Below, piece after piece: positions 49,372 through 59,938 of a stretch of 64,000 nt of DNA (within the stretch, counting starts at the first letter, position 1; each line of letters begins with the position of its first letter). Under the pieces are notes generated by a model. The model did not search any database. It was not told where the DNA came from and worked only from the letters and a program-made list of their open reading frames with translations. This DNA is from Streptomyces lydicus (GTDB lineage Bacteria; Actinomycetota; Actinomycetes; Streptomycetales; Streptomycetaceae): NCBI RefSeq assembly GCF_004125265.1, contig NZ_RDTE01000003.1, forward strand, positions 1,302,001 through 1,366,000. The letters are read 5' to 3'. Position numbers and translations under genes: made by a program.

Positions 49372-50187
49372 ATGACAACTGCTGCGGCGTCCTCACCGGA
49401 GACGACCACAGGCGTGGGCTCCCTGCTGCGCGAATGGCGCGACCGGCGCCGGATCAGCCAACTGGAACTGGCCCTGCGCGCCGACTCCTCCGCCCGCCAC
49501 ATCAGCTTCATCGAGACCGGCCGCTCCCGCCCCAGCCAGGAGATGGTGCTCCGCCTCGCCGAACACCTCGACGTCCCCGTACGGGAGCGCAACGCCCTGC
49601 TGATCGCAGCGGGCTACGCCCCCACCTTCCCCGAGACACCGCTCGACGACCCGTCGATGGCCGCCCTGCGCTCCGGCATGGAACGCCTCCTGACCGGCTA
49701 CGAGCCCTTCCCCGCCCTGGTGGTCGACGGGACCTACCACGTACAGGCGGCAAACCGCGGCGTCACCCTGCTGCTGGACGGCATCGCCCCCGACCTCCTC
49801 CAGCCCCCGCTGAACTCCATGCGCCTCACCATGCACCCCGACGGCCTGGCCCCCCGCATCCGCAACTACCGGGAATGGCGCAGCCACCTCCTCGCCCAGA
49901 TGGAACGCCAGTTGGCCCTGCTGCGCTCAGCCCGCCTCCGCGCCCTCTACGACGAGGTGAGCGCCTACCCCCTGCCCCCGGGCGGCCACAAAACGGCAGC
50001 CTCCGGCGCGCACACCCCCTTCGCCCTCCCCATGATGCTCGAACACCACCACACCGTGCTCTCCTTCATCTCGACCATCGCCACCTTCAACACCCCGATG
50101 GACGTAACCGTCTCCGAGCTGGCGGTGGAGACCCTGCTGCCGGCTGACCCGGAGACGGCGGCGTATCTGCGGGAGGCGGGGCCGTAG
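49372..50187 (+). CDS. XRE-family regulator with MmyB-type ligand domain
   Basis: 271 residues. HTH near residues 15-70 (RRRISQLELALRADSSARHI with SFIETGRSRPSQEMVLRLAE). The C-terminal domain, residues about 105-265, fits the MmyB-like ligand-binding domain (GYEPFPALVVDGTYHVQAAN, HTVLSFISTIATFNTPMDVT). Such regulators commonly sit beside oxidoreductase genes; here it stands alone after a leftward gene. Confidence 0.9.
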   Translation: MTTAAASSPETTTGVGSLLREWRDRRRISQLELALRADSSARHISFIETGRSRPSQEMVLRLAEHLDVPVRERNALLIAAGYAPTFPETPLDDPSMAALRSGMERLLTGYEPFPALVVDGTYHVQAANRGVTLLLDGIAPDLLQPPLNSMRLTMHPDGLAPRIRNYREWRSHLLAQMERQLALLRSARLRALYDEVSAYPLPPGGHKTAASGAHTPFALPMMLEHHHTVLSFISTIATFNTPMDVTVSELAVETLLPADPETAAYLREAGP

Positions 50188-50230
50188 CGGACGATGGCCG
50201 TACGGGACGGCTCCAGGCAGAAACGCTCAG

Positions 50231-52201
50231 TCAGCTTGCGGGTGCGAGTTGGGTTTGGTTGTGGAGGCCGTGCGCGTCGACGCCGGTGAAGAGGCTGAGG
50301 TGGCCGTCGTTCCAGCGGGCGAGGATGTCGTTGGCGCTGGTGTTGGTGGTGAAGGCGCCTGCGGTGATGACGGTGGCGTCCTTCCATTCGGACTTCGCGG
50401 GCCGGAGCTTGGTCTCGGCGGGCAGGCCCTTGGCGGTCAGACCGGGGTAGAGGGTGGTCTCGCCGTCGCTCCAGCGCACGATCACGTCGTCGGTGGACTT
50501 GCCGGTGAAGGAGCCGGTGGTCAGCTGCCCGGCGTAGGGCCAGGTGGTGTTCTTGGCGATGATCTGGGTCTGCTTCTTCAGTGCGTTGGCGGCCAGGTCG
50601 GTGAAGAGGGAGACATGGCCGTCTTTCCAGGTGACCAGGAGGTCGTCGCGGTTGCCGCCCGGGGTGAAGCGGCCGCCGGTCATCAGCTGGGCGCTGTCGC
50701 GCCACAGAGCGGTCTTGGCCGGGGCGAGCTGCTTCTCGCCGTGGAAGCCCTTGGCGTCGACGCTCGCGTAGAGGGTCATCTCGCCGTCGCTCCAGCGCAC
50801 CGCCAGGCCGTCGGCGGCGCCGCCGGTGTTGACGGAGGTGATCGAGAGGGCGTTGGTCCAGATGCTCTTGCGTGGGGCCAGCTGGAATTCCGTGGCGAAG
50901 GGGTGGGCGGGGTCGTTGGTGTCGCCGCCCTGGTAGAGGGTGACCCTGCCGTCGTCCCAGCGCACGATCAGGTCCATATGGCGCTTGCCGCGCGCGGAAC
51001 CACCGGTGTAGTAACCCGCCGTCATCTGCACGGCATGCTTCCACGACGCACGGACGAAGGCAGGGGGGTAGGGCGGCCTCGGGCTTACTGTGCGGTGGGC
51101 GGCGGCGGCGGTGAACAGATCCTGGGCGTCCTTGCCGTAGAGCGGTGCGTAGGTCACCCAGTCGTCATTGGTGACGTTGCCGCCGCCGTTGTATCCGCCT
51201 GTGTTGCCTATGACCTTGCCGGTGCCGTTGGCGGGGTCGTAGTCCTCGATCCAGGGGCCGCCGGAGACGCCGCCGTAGAAGCCGGTGCAGACCATGCTCA
51301 TCTGCCGGAAACCTGGCAGCTGAGTGGTGGTGACGGGGCAACGGATCAGACGGTGCTGGGGGTTGAGGCCCTCGGAGCTGGGGTAGCCGAGGACGGTGAC
51401 GTGGTGGGTGTAGCCGGTGGCAGGGGTGAACGTCAGGGCTCCCGTGACGTCCTCCACCTGCCTGGCGTGGCTGTCGGGGCCGGTCTGTGTGAAGGCCAGG
51501 TCTAGGTCGGAGACGGGCTTCTTGGTGTTCGCCTCGTAGCGGGGGTCGATGTACACGCGGGTGACCGGGAAGATGCCGTAAGGCTGGTCGGCGGCGGGCT
51601 TGCCGCTCACGTACTGCGGCACGAAGATGCGGTGGGTGGCCTTCTCGAGGCCCAGACCGCAGTGTCCGGCGGTCAGGACGATGTCCTTGGCGGCCGTGTG
51701 GACGACGCTGCCCGTGCAGAACGTGCTCTTGCCGCCCAGCGGCGTGCGGTCGAAGAAGAACGTGCCCACCGTCGGGTGGCCCGCGAAGTGCTCGGGGCCG
51801 GGCGTGCCGGACGGCGGCGGCCGGCGCGCGGCGGCCACACCGGCGTGGACTGCGAGGGGCGCGGCGCCGGCCGGGACGGCGTCGCTCATGCGGTCCGCCG
51901 TCCAGTACCGCTCCTCTTCACGCAGACTCGGTCCGGCCGGCCGGTCCGGCGACGTAACTGGCTGTGCGGGCCGCGGTCCCGCGTGCGTGGACGGCGCCGA
52001 AGGGGTGGGGGACGCCTGCACGGCGGGCGCTGAAGGCCGTGCGGCGCCGGGGTCGGCGACTGCCGGGCCGGTGCCGAGCGCGCCCGCGCTCAGGCTGAGT
52101 ACGAGAACGGGGAGACATCTGTATCTGGAACGCAATGGGGACGGTCTTTCCGTGTTGGAGAGAAGGCCGAACGGCGAGCGCAGCGCATCTCCGGCTCGCA
52201 T
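50231..52201 (-). CDS. Secreted trypsin-like serine protease with C-terminal repeat domain
   Basis: 656 residues. Signal peptide CLPVLVLSLSAGALGTGPAV then AD. The catalytic triad sits in a chymotrypsin-fold domain: His in VLTAGHCGLG, Asp in SDLDLAFTQT, Ser in GVSGGPWIED. Residues about 390-650 are five repeats of about 50 residues (LIVRWDDGRVTLYQGG, LAVRWSDGEMTLYASV, LLVTWKDGHVSLFTDL and others) of FG-GAP/propeller type, probably for substrate or surface binding. Secreted, single gene; last repeat ends at the C-terminus. Confidence 0.9.
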   Translation of the reverse strand: MRAGDALRSPFGLLSNTERPSPLRSRYRCLPVLVLSLSAGALGTGPAVADPGAARPSAPAVQASPTPSAPSTHAGPRPAQPVTSPDRPAGPSLREEERYWTADRMSDAVPAGAAPLAVHAGVAAARRPPPSGTPGPEHFAGHPTVGTFFFDRTPLGGKSTFCTGSVVHTAAKDIVLTAGHCGLGLEKATHRIFVPQYVSGKPAADQPYGIFPVTRVYIDPRYEANTKKPVSDLDLAFTQTGPDSHARQVEDVTGALTFTPATGYTHHVTVLGYPSSEGLNPQHRLIRCPVTTTQLPGFRQMSMVCTGFYGGVSGGPWIEDYDPANGTGKVIGNTGGYNGGGNVTNDDWVTYAPLYGKDAQDLFTAAAAHRTVSPRPPYPPAFVRASWKHAVQMTAGYYTGGSARGKRHMDLIVRWDDGRVTLYQGGDTNDPAHPFATEFQLAPRKSIWTNALSITSVNTGGAADGLAVRWSDGEMTLYASVDAKGFHGEKQLAPAKTALWRDSAQLMTGGRFTPGGNRDDLLVTWKDGHVSLFTDLAANALKKQTQIIAKNTTWPYAGQLTTGSFTGKSTDDVIVRWSDGETTLYPGLTAKGLPAETKLRPAKSEWKDATVITAGAFTTNTSANDILARWNDGHLSLFTGVDAHGLHNQTQLAPAS

Positions 52202-52359
52202 GCCAGTTCGACGCGAAGGTGGACAGCATACGCACAGGGTGCATGTTCTGACATGTCCTCAAGTAGCCGAGGGCCCGGTCGTCGCCGCCACGCGGTGCCT
52301 GTCCGGGCCGGGCAGGGGGACGTGCGTGGCGGACGACGGCGGCACCCGCCCCGCCTCCG

Positions 52360-52578
52360 GTTCTCGTCGGTTTGCGTTGAGGCGTTAGTGAGCCGCCGCC
52401 GCTTCGGGTCCGTCCGGCCGTTTCGCCACTCGCGGCCGGTCCGCTCATGAACACCGACGCGACGGCTTGCCTCTCGGTTGGTCAGCCCCGTCTGCACGAG
52501 CCGGAAGCATTCCTCCTGCTCGACCCGGAGCTTCACAGGCCCCTGAGCCCTGCGAACCTTACGGATCTCGAAGTCCAT
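52360..52578 (-). pseudogene. IS30-type transposase N-terminal remnant
   Basis: Reading from MDFEIRKVRRAQGPVKLRVE at 52578, residues about 20-60 match the IS30 HTH region (CFRLVQTGLTNREASRRVGV with HERTGREWRNGR). After about residue 75 the frame becomes low-complexity and no DDE catalytic domain follows. It marks an old insertion or rearrangement beside the toxin locus. Boundaries are approximate. Confidence 0.6.
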
Positions 52579-52645
52579 CGCACCCCTTGAGCTGTGGTGT
52601 TGCGATGACCACTAGAACCAACGGCATCCAGGCGGGGCTTCTCGA

Positions 52646-53077
52646 CTACCCTCTCAGGATCAACACGGAATCCCGATGCGGGACTTCCGCCCCTTCTTCA
52701 ACGGTTTCCCTGGGATGCGACCAGATGCTGTAGCTGAGACACGCCACGAGACCGTCACCGCTGTCCGACTTCAGTGCCAGACAGTGAACCCGCGAGGTCT
52801 GGGACTCCCGCACTTCGGAGAATTTCAGCATCTCCTCGGTATCCGCCGGTCCAGCGAGGGCGATGCTGAGCGGCCTGTATACGGTTTTGAGCCTCATTCC
52901 CACCACTCCATAGAAGGTCACTTCGATGAAGTCACGCTCTGCTTCGGAGCCGACACTTCGAAGCTTCAGCTCCGAATGCCCGATGCTGTATCGCCACGGC
53001 CGGAACTTACGGTCGAACGAGATGGGCAGAGTCGCAGTGGGCTGCTGCCCTCCCTCAGTGGGCGAAGGGGTTGGCAT
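52646..53077 (-). CDS. Putative immunity protein to the adjacent polymorphic toxin, 143 aa
   Basis: Starts MPTPSPTEGGQQPTATLPIS and overlaps the 3' end of the toxin frame by 23 bases. The body is strand-rich and acidic (AERDFIEVTFYGVVGMRLKT), soluble and without signal peptide, as expected of a cytoplasmic immunity protein. It was not matched to a named Imm family. Its reading frame is intact, unlike the toxin's, so it may still be needed against the same toxin from neighbours. Confidence 0.6.
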   Translation of the reverse strand: MPTPSPTEGGQQPTATLPISFDRKFRPWRYSIGHSELKLRSVGSEAERDFIEVTFYGVVGMRLKTVYRPLSIALAGPADTEEMLKFSEVRESQTSRVHCLALKSDSGDGLVACLSYSIWSHPRETVEEGAEVPHRDSVLILRG

Positions 53078-56000
53078 CGGGAACTCCGTTTCTATAGAAC
53101 GTCACGCGAGGCCAGATGCTCGGGTTGTCCTGGATCAAGCTTAGCTCCCAAGCGGTCGCGTGCCCATCGAAGACCGGATCCATACCCTTTCCCTTGCGAG
53201 CGAGTGCCACGGGGTCGTCGATTCCGTCCAAGTTGAAGTGGATCGGCGTCTTTCCATCATTGATGTAGCTCTTGAGTTCGGAGACCCAGTTGTCGCCGGC
53301 CGACGGCCAATCGTGATACGACTTCGCGTCAATGGAGTCCGCGAATTCATGGAGAGCCATTGGGTCTGCATCAACTTCACTGAGACCGAGCGCAATTCCT
53401 CCGCAACGGTTGGAATTATGGACCAATACCGAGGTCTGGCCGGCCATCACGTAGTACGTGTGGAGGTCTTCGACGGTGAGGTTGTAGGTGCGTGCGTGTT
53501 TGTCGAATGGGCGGTTGGCCTGGACGCGGACGGTGCTTCCGTCGTTGCTCAGGAGGGTGGTGCCCGGGGTGAGTTCGTTTGCCGGGAGCCAGCGGTGTTG
53601 TGACGGGCTCCAGAAGGGGTGTTCGTAGGTGGCGGTGAGTTTCCGGGGGCCGTTGGGGGTGGTGAGCGTCAGTTCGTTGAAGAGTTTGTCGTCTTCGGTG
53701 ACGATGAGGCGCGTGACCTTGCGGGGCGCGGTTTTGCCCGTCTCAGGGTCGGTCGCAAGGACCTTGTCGCCCGGCCTGACATTCTCGATGGTGCGTGTGG
53801 AGGCGTCGCCCATCAGCACTCTGGTGCCGGCCAGGAAGCACTGGGTGCACCCCCTCTGGAGGAACCGCAACGCCTGGTATGACCGTGAGAGGAGTTTGAG
53901 TTTGGAGCCGAAGGCGGCGTCCTGCATGAGTTGCGTGCAAGATTCGAGGTCGCCTGTTTGCAGGCATTCCTGGAGCATGCCGATGCCGAGGAGGTCTTTC
54001 TCGAACCGCCATATTTTTTCGAGGCCGGGTTCGAGCTTGTACCCGGCGGAGAGGATGGTGCAGTAGCCCCAGTTGCGTACACACCAACTGGGGAAGTTGT
54101 GAGCGGCATCGCAGCCCATGACGCCGCACATGTACTGGTCCCGGGCGATCTTTCCGGGGTCCGTGGCGGCCTTTTTCTTTGCTTCGGCTGCGGCCTTGCG
54201 CTGGGCTTCCGCTTCGGCCTTGGCCTTGTCGACGGCGATGCTGAAGGCCTCGTAGGCCGCCTTGTTGGCGGCGGTGGCGTCCTTGCCCGCCGCGGTGGCG
54301 GAGATGCGGGCGCGGCGCGCCTCGGCCCATGCGGTGTTGGCGGAGACGTGCGCCAGCTGTGCCGAGACCGAGGCGTCGGCAGCCGAGGTGGCTGCGCTGG
54401 ATGCGGCGTGGTTGGCCTCGGCCTCGGCCTTGCGGGCGGTTTTGGCGGACTCGGCGGCACGCGCCGCGGACGCTTCGGCCTCCTTGGCGGACTTCGCCGC
54501 GTCCGCGGCGGAATTCTTTGCCGAAGCGGCCGAATCCTGGGCCTGCTTGGCGTACTTCTTCGCCTCTTCGTCCTTCCTCGCCGCCAGAGCGGCGACTCTG
54601 CGGGCCTCGGCGGCGCTCTGCTGGGCGGTGGCCGCAGTGCGGGCGGCTTCGGCGATCAGCTGCTGGACGCGCGCCTTGTGGGTGGCGGCCAGCAGGTCTT
54701 TGCGCTGGGCGGTGTACTGCCCGGTTTCGATGAAGGAGTGCAGCAGCTGCGGCGGGCTCTCCAGGGCGATGCGGCCCGCGGACTTCAACTCCGCCCCGCC
54801 GCTGTTGATCAGCTGGCCGGCCCGGACCCGCTCGTCCTGCGTGCGGGCGGTGTACTGCCCGGTGGCCAGGAACTCTCAGTACTTCTCGGTGGACCCGGAG
54901 TTCAGCGCGGCCCTGCCCGCCTCCTGCACCCCGGGGCCGCCACGATTGATGACCTGCGCGATCTCGACACGGAAGTCCGCCGCACCGGCCTGGAACTGAC
55001 CGTCCGACAAAAACGCACTGACCTGCGCTGCGTCCCCCTTGAGGGCCTGCTCGGCGGCGTCCCGCACCGGCTCCAGAGGACTCTCCCCGGCCAGCCGCCC
55101 GACATCGACCCGGTCGTCCTGCTGGAGCGCTTCCTTCCACCGGGTTCGTACATATTCGGCGACTTCGGCATCCGAACCGCCCAGAGCCGCCTCGGCGGCC
55201 GCCCGGCTCCACGGACCGCCGGACTTCATCGCCAGCAGCGCGACCTTCCGGCCCTTGACCACGACGTCCTTGACGTCGGCACCGTCCTGGCCGGCTTCGG
55301 CGGCCAGGCGCTGCGCATCGGCCTGGAATTTCTTGAGCTCCCCGGCCGCCGCACTGCGGTCCGCCTGCAACTCGTCGTCGTCCGCCGTGAGGTCCTTGGC
55401 CCGCTCGATCCCCTCGTTGGTCCGGGTCAGGATCTCCGCGGTCTCGAACTCCCGCGCCAGGCTGTAGATGTCCTTCGCCTTGTCGACCGCCGCACTCGCG
55501 GCGTCGGCCTCCTGCTGAGCGGCCTTGGCGTGAGCATCGGACTTCGTCGCCGCACTCGCGGCCTCACCGGCCTGATCGGCAGCCTCCTCTGCGGCCTTGG
55601 CCGCCGCATTGGCGTGCTGGGCGGCCGACCGGGCGGCATCACGCGCCTGGCCCGCGGCGGTTGCAGCCTTGCGTGCCAGAAACGTCGCAACGTTCGCGGC
55701 ACGGGTGGCCTCATCCGCATGACGGCGCGCCTGGGCCGCCGCACGCCGTGCCTCGGCGGCATGCGCATCCGACTGACCGGCGTAATTCCCTGCCTCCTCC
55801 GCGGCGTTGGCCGCGGACTGGGCATTGGCCCCGGCCGCGACGGCATCCTGCGCCGCATTCCCGGCCTCCGTCGCGGCCTTGTGCGCCTCATCGGCGGCAT
55901 CAGCCGCAAGGTCAGCCCCCTTGGCAGCCGACCGCGCCACCTCGGCCGCCTTACGTGCAGCAGAAGCGTTCGCAGCATTGGTGGCGGCAGCAGCCGCCGC

Positions 56001-56420
56001 ACCCCGCGCACGGGAAGCGGCCTGCGACGCACCCGCCGCAGCGGACGCCGCCTGCGCCGCAGCATGCGCCGCCACACGGGCCGAATGCGTGGCTGCACGA
56101 GCCGCCCCGATCGCCTCCTGCGCGGCAGACGCGGCCTGCGAAGCCGCCGAAGCCGCCCGCTGCGCCGCGCCGGCCGCCTTCTGGGAGTCGTCCTTGGCCG
56201 CCGCAGCCTCGGTGGCTGCCGTCTTCGCAGCCTTCTTCGCCAGCTCCGAAGCCGTCACGGCGTGCGCGGACGCCTTCTTGGCCGCCTCCGTCTCCGACTT
56301 CGCCCGCCGGCCCGCCTCCCGAGCCTGATCCGCCAGCTCCGCAACCGAGGTCTGCTCCTCGTCACGGGCACGAGCCACGAACTGGCCGACCTCGCCCGCC
56401 ACCCTCCACCCTGCCGTCAT
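53055..56420 (-). pseudogene. ALF-repeat/Hint polymorphic toxin, truncated and interrupted by an in-frame TGA
   Basis: The frame runs from 56420 to 53055 but is broken by TGA at 54876-54878, in phase on both sides, giving 514- and 577-residue pieces. The upstream piece is a long Ala-rich coiled coil (56,420 to about 55,240) then short ALF-type repeats such as FLSDGQFQAGAADFRVEIAQ and FLATGQYTARTQDERVRAGQ, which straddle the stop. The downstream piece continues with coiled coil, then a pretoxin Hint domain (CFLAGTRVLMGDASTRTIEN to TYYVMAGQTSVLVHNSN). The last ~118 residues (NRCGGIALGLSEVDADPMAL onwards) are the toxin tip, unrecognised. The N-terminus with a secretion signal is missing. Confidence 0.8.
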
Positions 56421-57240
56421 CGCCCACGCCGACCTTGGTTGCGCGCTGCTCCCCGGAACCGCCGGTCAGACGCGCCGCGCGGTGGCGGCCGCCCTTGCTG
56501 AGACATGGCTACTCGCCGGACGTATCGAGTTCTTCGACCTTCGAGAGCCTGATGACGCCGGCACCACCCTGCTCCGCGCCCTGCAGGCCGCAAGTGAGGC
56601 GGACGATTCCTTGATCGGATCCGCGATCCTTGCGCACACAGCCTTCATCCCAGGGTGGGCAGGAGAGCATGAAAACGCTGCGGAGCACCTGGTCGCTGCC
56701 CGCGCATACGCCCGTCGCGGTCCTGCCTCAGCAGAATTCTGGGCGTGGCTCGACGCCGTCGAAGCCGAGTGCGAAACGCGGTGCGGGAACACACGTACCG
56801 CACTGAACTTGATCAGGCACGCTGAAGACACCCTCGCGGCAGGGTCCGAGCACATGACGCCAGTTTGGATGGACTGGTTCAGCGCTGTCCGTCTGGCCGC
56901 GTTCAAGGGCCACACTCAATTCAAGGCTGGCCACCTGCCGCAGGCCCGCGCAACGCTGCTCGGCGTCCTGGACCAGATGCCGGCCACCGAGGGCAAGCAG
57001 CGCACCGTCATCTTTGGCGATCTGGCTGCGGTCGCGGCTGCAGCCGGTCAGCCAGAGGAAGCGTGCCGATACGCCTGCCTTGCCCTCGACCAGTTGGAGG
57101 CCACCTGGTACGCCACGGGCATGGACCGGGTCAGGGAAGTACGGCGAGCGCTCACCCCGCACCAACATGCCCAGTGTGTGCGAGACCTTGACGACCGGCT
57201 ATACGGCTGGACGACGACGGTCAGCGCTCTCGCTCGTTGA
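56401..57240 (+). pseudogene. TPR-type regulator, 5'-truncated
   Basis: Frame open from about 56401 to 57240; an intact ORF could start with GTG at 56482 (252 residues). The sequence GRIEFFDLREPDDAGTTLLR, SAILAHTAFIPGWAGEHENA and the helical repeats match the C-terminal TPR half of Streptomyces HTH-TPR regulators, whose N-terminal HTH half (about 150 residues) is missing. Upstream bases abut the toxin fragment. It converges on and overlaps the HAD gene, a pair I recall from Streptomyces genomes. Confidence 0.7.
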
Positions 57241-57883
57241 ACTTCGCGATGGCTTCCGGCAGTTCCATCAGCGACTCGATACGGAACGTAGGCAGCTCGC
57301 GCGCCTCCACGGTGTTCCACTGGATTGTCGCCCACGGGCCTCGGTGAACGAGTGCAGTGTGCATACCAGCGGCCACGGCGGGGCGGAGATCGTTGTCCAC
57401 GCGGTCCCCGACATACAGAATCTGATCGTTCGCGAAGGGGACAACGTCGGCCACGCGCTCGAAGAAGAGCCGATCGGGCTTGCTGGCTCCCCAGTCGTCC
57501 GACGTGCCGATCAGGTCGACATCGTTGGTGAACAGACTGCGGAGAATCCCGCCCGCCCGCACGGTTTGGTTCCCCGCGATGCCGAGCCACAAGCCGTCGC
57601 CGCGCAAGCGCGCCAGGGCGGGCCGGACATCGGCGTACAGATCTGACTCGTCAAAGTGCTCCGGCCGGCCCGCAGCGGCACGCGCCTCCCGCTGCTCGTA
57701 CAGGTCAAATCCGGGCCGGAACTCCTGGAACACCTCGCGGTAGTCCCGGCCCTGTGCGATGACCGCACCGAACATCGCCGCGAACGTATGTCGCGGCACG
57801 CCGAGCCAGTCAGCCCACGTTCCGTACTCCCGTGTCTCGTCGACCAGGCACTCACCGACGTCAAAGACCACCGCGCGAATCAT
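57221..57883 (-). CDS. HAD-superfamily hydrolase
   Basis: 220 residues. Motif I VVFDVGECLVDETREYGTWA at the N-terminus has the nucleophile Asp; the second Asp of the usual DxD is replaced by Glu-type spacing (DVGE). Motif III Lys lies in DWGASKPDRLFFERV; motif IV is ILYVGDRVDNDLRPAVAAGM. It is a phosphatase-like small-molecule HAD. Its 3' end overlaps that of the TPR-regulator remnant by 20 bases. Confidence 0.9.
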   Translation of the reverse strand: MIRAVVFDVGECLVDETREYGTWADWLGVPRHTFAAMFGAVIAQGRDYREVFQEFRPGFDLYEQREARAAAGRPEHFDESDLYADVRPALARLRGDGLWLGIAGNQTVRAGGILRSLFTNDVDLIGTSDDWGASKPDRLFFERVADVVPFANDQILYVGDRVDNDLRPAVAAGMHTALVHRGPWATIQWNTVEARELPTFRIESLMELPEAIAKFNERER

Positions 57884-58089
57884 GCCGACACCCTACTGAG
57901 CGGCTGGAGGGGCGGTACTGCTGCGTTGCAGGTTGCATGCATCTTTGCCAGATCGGTCCGGCGACGGCAGGGGCCCTCCGCGACCAAGGCCTCACGGGAA
58001 CCGAGCAGGCTCACCCTGCGGGCACCCGCTTGCCCGTGCCGGAGTACGCAACCTGATCTGATCGGGGGACGGGGCGACAGGCGCAATGG

Positions 58090-58926
58090 TCAGCAGTAAG
58101 GCCCCTGGCCCGTGAGGGACGCGGCTACTCGCATCCATACGCCGAAGAGGCGGTACAGGGTGGGGAGTTGGCCTTCCGCCTGGACGGTCCTGCTGTCCAC
58201 GGAGGTGACCGAGGGGATTCCCAGAAGTGTCGAAGCCACCGAGGCCGATTGCCAACGGACCCTGAGGGTGGACGAGTCCGAAGTCGCGGCGCGCCGGGGC
58301 GCTTTGCCCGTGTCGGAGAGACCGGCCGCGACCGCTTTCTCGATCGCCTGGCGGGCTTCCGCGGCCGGGCGCAGCTCCGCGGCGAAGCGGTCATGAGCGC
58401 TCTTCACGGCCACGGTGCTGACGGAATCGTCCCACGCCAAGGTCTCGGCGCAGGCGCTGTCGTCACCGGTGAGGGCCACCATGGGCACGCCGAGCGCCGC
58501 TGCGGTGGCGTGGGTCAGGCCGATCTCGCCCACCGGCATGCCGTCCAGCCATATGTCCTCGATCTCGTGCCCCATGAAGCTGTGGCTCAGCACGCCGAGC
58601 GTGCCGGCGCGAGAGTGGTAGCCGACGCAGATCATGGCGTCGTGCTCGGGGGTGAGGCCTTCGAGCATGCCCATGTGCTTGGGCTTGCCGCGGATGAGGC
58701 GGGCCTCCGGATGCAGCGTCTCGGGCACCAGATTGCGCATGGGGCCGTGGGCGTCGTTGACGACGATATCGGTGGCGCCCGCCGCCAGGGCACCGCGGAC
58801 GGCGGCATTGACGTCCTCCGCCATCATCAGACGCCCGCGCTCGTAATCCCGCCCGCCCGGCTGGACGTCTTCGGCGTCGACGAGCCCCGTGATGCCTTCC
58901 ATGTCCGCGCTGATATAGATCCGCAC
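58090..58926 (-). CDS. M55-family D-aminopeptidase (DppA-like)
   Basis: 278 residues. Zinc-site features: ISADMEGITGLVDAEDVQPG with the Asp-Met-Glu, DAHGPMRNL, and YHSRAGTLGVLSHSF with His ligands, then VALTGDDSACAE. Members form decamers and release D-Ala from D-peptides. Here it lies 1.7 kb from a D-Ala-D-Ala ligase-like gene and 2.8 kb from a VanX-like dipeptidase, suggesting D-alanine recycling. Confidence 0.93.
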   Translation of the reverse strand: MRIYISADMEGITGLVDAEDVQPGGRDYERGRLMMAEDVNAAVRGALAAGATDIVVNDAHGPMRNLVPETLHPEARLIRGKPKHMGMLEGLTPEHDAMICVGYHSRAGTLGVLSHSFMGHEIEDIWLDGMPVGEIGLTHATAAALGVPMVALTGDDSACAETLAWDDSVSTVAVKSAHDRFAAELRPAAEARQAIEKAVAAGLSDTGKAPRRAATSDSSTLRVRWQSASVASTLLGIPSVTSVDSRTVQAEGQLPTLYRLFGVWMRVAASLTGQGPYC

Positions 58927-59162
58927 TTCGCATACTCCTCAACCGCAAGCCTCAAGCCTCAATTCCGACCGGTTGGGAGACGCCGAGCGTTCCTCAGCTG
59001 GTTCCTGAGCGCGGGCGTGGTGGTGGTTCCTGAGCGCGGGCAGGGCGGGAAGGAGCGGGCACGGTCCCTCGTGCCACGCGCCGAAACGCGCCGAAGTGCC
59101 CCAGGTAGACGAATGCCCCCTCGCACCGGAGTGGAGAGGGGGCGTGGTCTCGCGTTCGCGGG

Positions 59163-59588
59163 TCAGGACAGGGTGGCGGTGAGGGTGATCGTGGTGCCGG
59201 CGAGGGCCTGGCTCACCGGGCAGTTGACCTTGGCGTCCTCGGCCGCGGACTGGAAGGCGGACTCGTCGATGCCGGGCACCTGGCCCTCCACGGTGAGGTG
59301 GATTCCGGTGATGCCGGTGCCGGGCTGGAAGGTGACCGCGGCCTTCGTCGTGAGCCGCGTCGGTGGGTTGCCGGCCCCGGTGAGCGTGTTCGACAGGGCC
59401 ATGGAGAAGCAACTGGAGTGGGCGGCCGCGATCAGTTCCTCGGGGCTGGTCTTCCCGTTGGGCTCCTCGGCGCGGGAAGCCCAGGTCACGGGGAAGTGAC
59501 CGACTCCCGAGGAGTCGAGCGTGACCTCCCCCTGGCCCTTGAACAGCTCGCCCTCCCACTCGGTGTGAGCGTTGCGTGTGGTGGCCAT
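59163..59588 (-). CDS. OsmC/Ohr-type peroxiredoxin-like protein
   Basis: 141 residues, starting MATTRNAHTEWEGELFKGQG. The two reactive cysteines are in IAAAHSSCFSMALSNTLT and DAKVNCPVSQAL. OsmC proteins reduce organic hydroperoxides using the dithiol pair. RBS GAAAGGGG upstream. Probably a stress gene. Confidence 0.93.
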   Translation of the reverse strand: MATTRNAHTEWEGELFKGQGEVTLDSSGVGHFPVTWASRAEEPNGKTSPEELIAAAHSSCFSMALSNTLTGAGNPPTRLTTKAAVTFQPGTGITGIHLTVEGQVPGIDESAFQSAAEDAKVNCPVSQALAGTTITLTATLS

Positions 59589-59708
59589 GGTGACCCCTTT
59601 CCGTGTACGGATGACGTCGACTCTCCGATCGTCCGCCCCGGGGCGGTCCGCCCGGGTGTACGACGCGCCGCAGCATGCGGCTCGGCGGTCCGTCCGCAGC
59701 CGGGAGGC

Positions 59709-59747
59709 GTCGCCTGAGCAGGTCGCCTGAGCAGGTCGCCTGACCAG
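59709..59747. repeat. 13-bp tandem repeat, three copies
   Basis: GTCGCCTGAGCAG twice exactly then GTCGCCTGACCAG. It lies in the 350-base gap between the OsmC and SseB-like genes; the gap shows nothing else definite. Confidence 0.65.
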
Positions 59748-59938
59748 GAAGAACGTGGCTATCGCCGGTCTCCTGACCGGGAACGTTGCAGAGTACGTGG
59801 GGCGGCTTAGCCTTGGAGGTATTGCCACGCTTGCCCCGGCCCCCTGCCGCTGGGCGGCATCCGGCGGCGACTGCGGCAACCCGCACCGACCCGTGTCGAG
59901 CGGGTGGCCGGTGAGCAACGCCGACGAGAGGACAAGCC

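Noticed and set aside
53931..56501. Rightward open frame of about 860 codons over the toxin
   Set aside because: A complementary shadow of Ala-rich coiled-coil coding sequence; composition is Gly/Arg/Leu-rich with no recognisable domain.
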